Assembly (NCBI GenBank): GCA_002373205.1
Contig: DFJV01000077.1
Coordinates: forward strand, 1-9,124
DNA: 9,124 nt
From: Treponema sp. UBA3662
Lineage (GTDB): Bacteria; Spirochaetota; Spirochaetia; Treponematales; Treponemataceae
Reading direction: 5' to 3'
Shown here: one piece after another, positions 5,940-9,124 of the stretch
Layout: each line of letters opens with the position of its first letter
Numbering within the stretch: the stretch's first letter is position 1
Notes under the pieces: model-generated
What the model was told of the DNA's origin: nothing
Databases searched by the model: none
The model's input: the letters and a program-made list of their open reading frames with translations, nothing else
Made by a program: the position numbers and the translations under genes

Positions 5940-6093
5940 ATGATTTTGAAAAATTTTTAACATACATAATACCGATCTTGGATATTCAAAGGCAAAGCAA
6001 AACAATAAGCAATCGAGAAACATAAAAGGCATAATACTAGGTCTTTTTATGGTAATAGTTTCCTTATTGTTAACTTTATGGAGTAAAGGATGA
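5940..6093 (+). pseudogene. Small membrane protein gene with an apparent frameshift
   Basis: ATG at 5940 (after AGGATAAG) reads MILKNF and then meets TAA at 5958. If one T is skipped in the A5T5 run at 5949-5958, the frame continues without a stop to TGA 6091-6093. That gives about 50 residues ending in a single hydrophobic helix (GIILGLFMVIVSLLLTLW) and SKG. Its TGA overlaps the ATG of the next gene as ATGA, as expected for translational coupling. The change may be a true loss, a sequencing error in the homopolymer, or a +1 frameshift. Without the shift, only the 14 residues from the ATG at 6049 could be made. Confidence 0.5.
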
Positions 6094-6929
6094 AAAAAGA
6101 GTATCACTATTTTTTTAATACAGCTAACGATAGAAGAGGGAAAATTGTAAATTTTTTAGATGCAAATGCTATTAAGTATTCGACGGCTGGCGATTGTATT
6201 TCTTTGAGAGTTTATGATGATAACTTGTATTTTAATCAGATTGTTAAACTTTTTAAGAAAATATCGGTTTCTCCAACAGTAACATGTGAATATTCAAAAA
6301 AGGAACTTTCCGAGGCAAAGTATTTAAGTATCTGGTTAAAAAGGTATTCTGGATATCCTCAGCCAGAAGCAATTGGTGTTAAGGATTCCTACTTCAATTA
6401 CACTTTCGATATTACAAACTTTTGCACAAACTGTGGAAGTGGTCTTGTTCAGAAGGATTCTTTTTATCTAAAGAAATCTTTTAACATAGAGAAAATAAGA
6501 TTCGGCGGTGTTTACTGGGAGTATGACACATTCTTTATTACAAAAGAATTGCAGGATTTATTTGTAAAAGAAAAGTTTACAGGAATTGAATTTGTCCTGG
6601 TAAAGAATATCAAGACAAAACAAATTGTTGATAACATTGTTCAATTAAAAATTAATGCTGTATTCCCTGCAAAATTAAAATATGAAGTTGAAAAGGTAAT
6701 AGATTGCAAGCAATGCGGATTAAAACGTGATGTAATAAAAATGGATTCCGAATTGTTTACTCCAAAAGAAGCATTAAAAGATTTAGATAAAGATTTTTAT
6801 TTAAGCCAAGAATTTCACGGTGATGGGCTTTTGTGCTGCAGAAGTGTATTAATCTCAAACCGCGTCTACCAATTTTTTGTTGACAACAAGATAAAAAACA
6901 TTTGTGCAGAACCTGTTAAGTTTGTATAA
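6090..6929 (+). CDS. Double-CXXC protein, possible immunity protein (paralog B)
   Basis: This 279-residue protein is a paralog of the one at 4817, aligned end to end with almost no gaps. The cysteine pairs are C112-T-N-C115-G and C206-K-Q-C209-G; the second CXXCG is complete here, while paralog A has CKSCN. C249-C250 is also kept. The core is nearly the same, with a 35-base stretch identical in DNA (5186-5220 and 6456-6490). The N-terminal 60 residues and the stretch around 200-225 differ, as would fit proteins under selection for different partners. It is probably cytoplasmic. GGAG at 6080-6083 is six bases before the ATG, and the start overlaps the stop of the small membrane frame. Function is inferred only from likeness to double-CXXCG immunity proteins. 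Confidence 0.86.
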   Translation: MKKEYHYFFNTANDRRGKIVNFLDANAIKYSTAGDCISLRVYDDNLYFNQIVKLFKKISVSPTVTCEYSKKELSEAKYLSIWLKRYSGYPQPEAIGVKDSYFNYTFDITNFCTNCGSGLVQKDSFYLKKSFNIEKIRFGGVYWEYDTFFITKELQDLFVKEKFTGIEFVLVKNIKTKQIVDNIVQLKINAVFPAKLKYEVEKVIDCKQCGLKRDVIKMDSELFTPKEALKDLDKDFYLSQEFHGDGLLCCRSVLISNRVYQFFVDNKIKNICAEPVKFV

Positions 6930-6974
6930 TGCTTTTTTCTATCATGTTGGCAGTTATCAGAAGGGGAGAGAATA

Positions 6975-7610
6975 ATGAGAAATGCTAAAAAGCTGATTGT
7001 TGTTTTGTTTGTGTTAAGTTTTTGCCGCTTGTATGCTTACGATTATCCATGGCCTGTGGATTATAAGATTAAGAATAAGGCGCTTGAAGAGATAAATAAA
7101 ATTGTTTGGGATGCTGTTTATGAAAATCCTGAGTTTCATGTTTATGTGTTGGATGGTGATGGATATAAACTAAGCCTGAAAATGGATGAACCGTATAAAC
7201 TGAGTGATGGTGCAAAGGAATGGATGACAAGGGAGGGGATAATAAAAGATGATTGGTATTATTTTCCCCTATCTGTTGATGCAACTGTTTATCTGTATAA
7301 CGTGAACGCTGCCGTTCATTTTTTTATTCCACAATTCACAACTGGAAAAATAGTTATTAGGCTTGACGGCTATTCTTTTGGGTATGAACTTGTTGAAGAT
7401 CAGATACGCCCCAAAAAAAATTGCAAGTGGTTTTCCTTTAACGATGTAGAGCCAACAAAACAAGAAATTCCAATCAAGGAAAGCTTTGAAAAGAATTTCT
7501 TGAGCAAACTCGACCTTGAATGGAAGTATGAAAAGCCATCTTGTTTGGACAGGGGGCTTTCAAGATTTTTGACTCTGTTCAGAAAGCGGAAGGCTTTTCC
7601 TGATGAGTGA
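6975..7610 (+). CDS. Exported protein of unknown function
   Basis: This 211-residue protein has a clear signal peptide: basic MRNAKK, hydrophobic LIVVLFVLSFCRL, and a probable cleavage after YA at residue 21. LSFC is a poor lipobox, though spirochaete lipoboxes are loose, so a lipoprotein is possible. The mature part is rich in aromatic and charged residues (DYPWPVDYKIKNK, DDWYYFPLSVDATVYLYNV) and looks beta-rich. It ends in a basic tail, FRKRKAFPDE. No family is recognised. A strong RBS, AAGGGGAG (6961-6968), lies six bases before the ATG. It is 45 bases after paralog B with no terminator between them, so it probably ends the same operon. It shares the low G+C of the island. Confidence 0.75.
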   Translation: MRNAKKLIVVLFVLSFCRLYAYDYPWPVDYKIKNKALEEINKIVWDAVYENPEFHVYVLDGDGYKLSLKMDEPYKLSDGAKEWMTREGIIKDDWYYFPLSVDATVYLYNVNAAVHFFIPQFTTGKIVIRLDGYSFGYELVEDQIRPKKNCKWFSFNDVEPTKQEIPIKESFEKNFLSKLDLEWKYEKPSCLDRGLSRFLTLFRKRKAFPDE

Positions 7611-7634
7611 AAGAAAATTCAGTTGAGACTAAAG

Positions 7635-7762
7635 GGCTGTAACATCTACAGATGCCGAATCAAGTTCGGCATGACTGTTACCGCATGACGGTTAGGGAAA
7701 GAGTTTGCTTCTTTTACGGAAGTGCTTTTCTGTTGGAGACCGGTTTGGGATTGTAGGGGCGG
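7635..7762 (+). repeat. Direct repeat on one side of the toxin-antitoxin operon
   Basis: It matches 8444-8557, including 61 identical bases (7685-7745 and 8480-8540). It contains the REP-like hairpin ATGCCGAA-TCAAG-TTCGGCAT (7652-7672), extended by GTAACA/TGTTAC. Relative to the other copy it has an extra 14 bases made by repeating ATGAC. Homology ends about five bases beyond the antitoxin stop codon. Confidence 0.85.
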
Positions 7763-7766
7763 AATT

Positions 7767-8063
7767 TTAACCATGCAGAACTTGCTCCACATATTTAGGA
7801 TCTGCAGCAACGATTTTTAGAAGGGTTAGTGCCGCTCCGTCCGGCTTTCGTCTACCCTGTTCCCAATTTCGGAGGGTTCCGACTTTTACACCAATCATAC
7901 TGGCGAATTCTTCTTGATTTTTGTTTGCTTTTTCTCTAACTTCTTTTACATTGATTGGTGAAAAAACGAAAACTCTTGAGGGTTTCATTTCACCTTTTGA
8001 GATTGCTGTGGCCTGCTTCATGCTTTCCATAAGTTCATTGAAGTCGAATTCTTTTTCTTTCAT
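7767..8063 (-). CDS. XRE-family antitoxin
   Basis: This 98-residue protein is the probable antitoxin and autorepressor of the pair. An acidic, helical N-terminal part (KEKEFDFNELMESMKQATAISKGEMKPSRVF) should contact or cover the toxin. A helix-turn-helix of the XRE type follows at about residues 38-75, with NQEEFASMIGVKVGTLRNWE as the core and the typical QGRRKPDGAA continuation. This matches the HigA2/NadS-like antitoxins paired with RelE-type toxins. The ATG overlaps the toxin stop as ATGA, so translation is coupled. It is transcribed from the promoter at 8384-8412 and probably binds the palindrome there. No clear terminator follows. Confidence 0.9.
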   Translation of the reverse strand: MKEKEFDFNELMESMKQATAISKGEMKPSRVFVFSPINVKEVREKANKNQEEFASMIGVKVGTLRNWEQGRRKPDGAALTLLKIVAADPKYVEQVLHG

Positions 8064-8377
8064 TTTGCAAATTCCTTGGCTATTTCGCCGAATAATTTCT
8101 TTTCCTGTTCAGACAAATCAGATTTTTTCTTTTTGGTGTATACATAAATCAAGAAAATCTGATTGTTTACAATCTTATAATAGTAAATAACCCTCATGCT
8201 TCCGCTTTTTCCACGGTTGGCAAGACTCCATCTGATTTTACGGATTCCAGAGCCACCTTTTATAACATCACCGCTTTCTGGATTTTCAATGAGGTATTTC
8301 TGAAAAGCAGAATACTCATCATCAGAAAGAAGTTCCGTTATTGCTTTTGTGAAAATTGGTGTTTCTATGAATTCCAT
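8060..8377 (-). CDS. RelE/HigB-like toxin
   Basis: This 105-residue toxin is of the RelE/ParE superfamily; relatives cut mRNA on the ribosome. Family features are MEFIETPIFTKAI at the start, LLSDDEYSAFQKYL, NPESGDVIKGGSGIRKIRW, NRGKSGSMRVIYYY and IYVYTKKKKSDLSEQE. The start is placed at 8377 rather than 8422 because MEFIET is the family N-terminus and the 15 extra residues would be read from the promoter itself. The -10 box lies six bases before this ATG, so the mRNA should begin at or near the A of the ATG. Gene order is toxin first, as in higBA. The actual target (mRNA cleavage) is inferred from the family. Confidence 0.9.
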   Translation of the reverse strand: MEFIETPIFTKAITELLSDDEYSAFQKYLIENPESGDVIKGGSGIRKIRWSLANRGKSGSMRVIYYYKIVNNQIFLIYVYTKKKKSDLSEQEKKLFGEIAKEFAK

Positions 8378-8383
8378 ATTTAT

Positions 8384-8412
8384 ATAATACGCCATTGGCG
8401 TAACGGTGTCAA
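8384..8412 (-). promoter_or_regulatory. Toxin-antitoxin promoter with palindromic operator
   Basis: On the minus strand, consensus -35 TTGACA (8412-8407), a 17-base spacer and -10 TATTAT (8389-8384) are seen. The spacer and edge of the -10 hold a perfect palindrome, TACGCCATTGGCGTA (8388-8402). A dimeric repressor bound there would block RNA polymerase directly. The toxin ATG begins six bases after the -10. Confidence 0.8.
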
Positions 8413-8443
8413 CAAAAAACATTGTCTTTTTCTTTTGCTTTAA

Positions 8444-8557
8444 GGCTGTAGTATCTACGGATGCCGAAACAAGTTCGGTATGACGGTTAGGGAAAGAGTT
8501 TGCTTCTTTTACGGAAGTGCTTTTCTGTTGGAGACCGGTTAGGGATTGGAGGGGCGG
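8444..8557 (+). repeat. Direct repeat on the other side of the toxin-antitoxin operon
   Basis: It has the same orientation as 7635-7762. The hairpin ATGCCGAA-ACAAG-TTCGGTAT lies at 8461-8481, followed by the 61 bases shared with the first copy. It continues into the AGGGATTGGAGGGGC motif, which in copies 1 and 2 of the dispersed repeat appears on the opposite strand. Confidence 0.85.
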
Positions 8558-8631
8558 CGAAGCCGTTGCGGAGCAATGGAGGGGGTAGGGCCCCCCGGAA
8601 CCCCGGAAAGCCCGACCTGCCGAATGGCAGG
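8558..8631 (+). repeat. Dispersed structured repeat, G-rich portion
   Basis: Bases 8572-8605 are identical over 34 positions to 2559-2592. GGAAAGCCC then follows, which is the complement of the GGGCTTTCC block of copies 1 and 2. A hairpin CCTGCC-GAAT-GGCAGG (8616-8631) closes it. This is a partial copy in reverse orientation relative to 800-1018. No gene is seen between 8423 and 8831. Confidence 0.65.
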
Positions 8632-8688
8632 GAACCGCCAGAAGAGAATGGAAAAGACTTTGGGGCTTGAGGATTGGATTTTATTGCC

Positions 8689-8715
8689 TTGACAAAAAGC
8701 GTAAAAAACTATAGT
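8689..8715 (+). promoter_or_regulatory. Probable promoter of glnN or its leader RNA
   Basis: -35 TTGACA (8689-8694) and -10 TATAGT (8710-8715) are seen, but only 15 bases separate them, which is short. TAGTGT at 17 bases is a poorer alternative. Transcription would start near 8722. Confidence 0.5.
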
Positions 8716-8736
8716 GTATAGATAATTATATGAGAG

Positions 8737-8805
8737 GCGATGTGACTAATAATTCTTGCCGGGTGCAGAAAGTGCCAGCGAATTGTTATTCATATCGCTT
8801 TTTTT
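8737..8805 (+). terminator. Terminator-like hairpin in the glnN leader
   Basis: Bases 8737-8755 pair with 8780-8798 over 19 positions: 16 Watson-Crick pairs, two G-T wobbles and one mismatch. The 24-base loop contains a smaller stem, GGTGC-AGAAA-GTGCC (8762-8776). Seven T follow directly (8799-8805). The RBS of glnN comes 17 bases later. It is placed as an intrinsic terminator between promoter and gene, so either attenuation or a small RNA of about 80 bases is implied. Confidence 0.7.
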
Positions 8806-8831
8806 GTTAGTAAAATTGTACGGGGGAAAAT

Positions 8832-9124
8832 ATGGCAACTAACGTTCCAGAAATTTTTGGAAGCATGGTATTCAACCAGAAGGCAATGCAAGCGCGTCTT
8901 TCTAAGGAAACTTTTAAGGCGCTAAAGAAGACGCTGGATAACGGGGAGCCGCTCCAGCTTGACGTTGCAAACCAGGTTGCCCACGCAATGAAGGAATGGG
9001 CCATAGAAAAAGGGGCAACCCACTTTACCCACTGGTTCCAGCCGCTTACCGGTATAACTGCGGAAAAGCATGACTCTTTTATTACGCCGCAGGATGACGG
9101 AACCGTAATAATGACTTTTAGCGG
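8832..9124 (+). CDS. glnN: Glutamine synthetase type III, N-terminal part
   Basis: The first 97 codons are present and the gene runs off the window; the family is usually about 700 residues, far longer than GlnA. The enzyme makes glutamine from glutamate, ammonia and ATP in the cytoplasm. Residues MATNVPEIFGSMVFN open the protein, and AHAMKEWAIEKGATHFTHWF then QPLTGITAEKHDSFITP are hallmark GSIII sequences just before the catalytic region. The start is supported by GGGGGA (8822-8827), five bases before the ATG. The leader carries a long hairpin with a T run, so expression may depend on read-through, plausibly in response to nitrogen status. Catalytic residues lie outside the window. Confidence 0.93.
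   Translation, partial: MATNVPEIFGSMVFNQKAMQARLSKETFKALKKTLDNGEPLQLDVANQVAHAMKEWAIEKGATHFTHWFQPLTGITAEKHDSFITPQDDGTVIMTFS

Noticed and set aside
8378..8422. Upstream start for the toxin adding 15 residues (MFFVDTVTP...)
   Set aside because: This segment is the promoter itself (-35, operator, -10), and the family N-terminus begins at 8377.
8689..8831. Sigma-54 promoter for glnN
   Set aside because: No TGGCAC-N5-TTGC arrangement with correct spacing; TGCCAGC at 8774 lacks the second element.
1..9124. tRNA, rRNA, transposase or origin features
   Set aside because: No cloverleaf, rRNA stretch, transposase frame or origin box cluster was found by eye in any spacer.

Overview
The window looks like a chromosomal segment of a spirochaete of the Treponema type, probably a host-associated fermenter. 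The basis is protein character: a 445-residue acetate kinase with a long C-terminal tail, a YqhD/butanol-dehydrogenase-type iron alcohol dehydrogenase, a CstA-type carrier and a type III glutamine synthetase. The genus is inferred from memory of the families; no search was run.

Layout. 1-660 is the 3' end of a cstA-like carrier gene, closed by a bidirectional terminator (711-760). 1020-2189 (minus) is the iron alcohol dehydrogenase with its own promoter. 2846-4183 is ackA with its own promoter and terminator. These housekeeping genes sit between intergenic spacers filled with structured, dispersed repeats (800-1018, 2261-2376, 2396-2592, 4263-4492, and further copies at 7635-7762 and 8444-8631). 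Two well-aligned copies share the same arrangement of stems, but the stem sequences differ in a compensating way, so the element seems to be conserved for folding.

4597-7610 is a clearly A/T-rich accessory island. It holds two paralogous 280-residue proteins with two CXXC motifs each (4817-5659 and 6090-6929) and the N-terminal stump of a third paralog (4717-4824). It also holds one intact small membrane protein (5747-5929), one apparently frameshifted small membrane protein (5940-6093) and an exported protein of unknown function (6975-7610). Near-identical promoters (-35 TTTACA, 17-base spacer, -10 TATTAT) stand before each half. The paralogs resemble the double-CXXCG immunity proteins of polymorphic toxin systems. 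Tandem duplication plus broken copies fits an immunity array without its toxin, but this is inference.

7767-8412 (minus) is a toxin-first type II toxin-antitoxin operon (RelE/HigB-like toxin, XRE antitoxin) whose genes overlap by ATGA. Its promoter is near-consensus and carries a perfect 15-bp palindrome between the -35 and -10 boxes. The -10 lies so close to the toxin ATG that the mRNA should be leaderless. The operon is bracketed by direct copies of one repeat.

8832-9124 is the 5' end of a type III glutamine synthetase gene (glnN). A 19-bp stem followed by seven T stands between its likely promoter and its ribosome binding site, which suggests transcription attenuation or a small leader RNA.

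Metabolically, ackA (ATP from acetyl phosphate) and the alcohol dehydrogenase (NAD(P)H disposal) are the ends of acetate- and alcohol-forming branches of fermentation; cstA and glnN handle uptake and ammonia assimilation.
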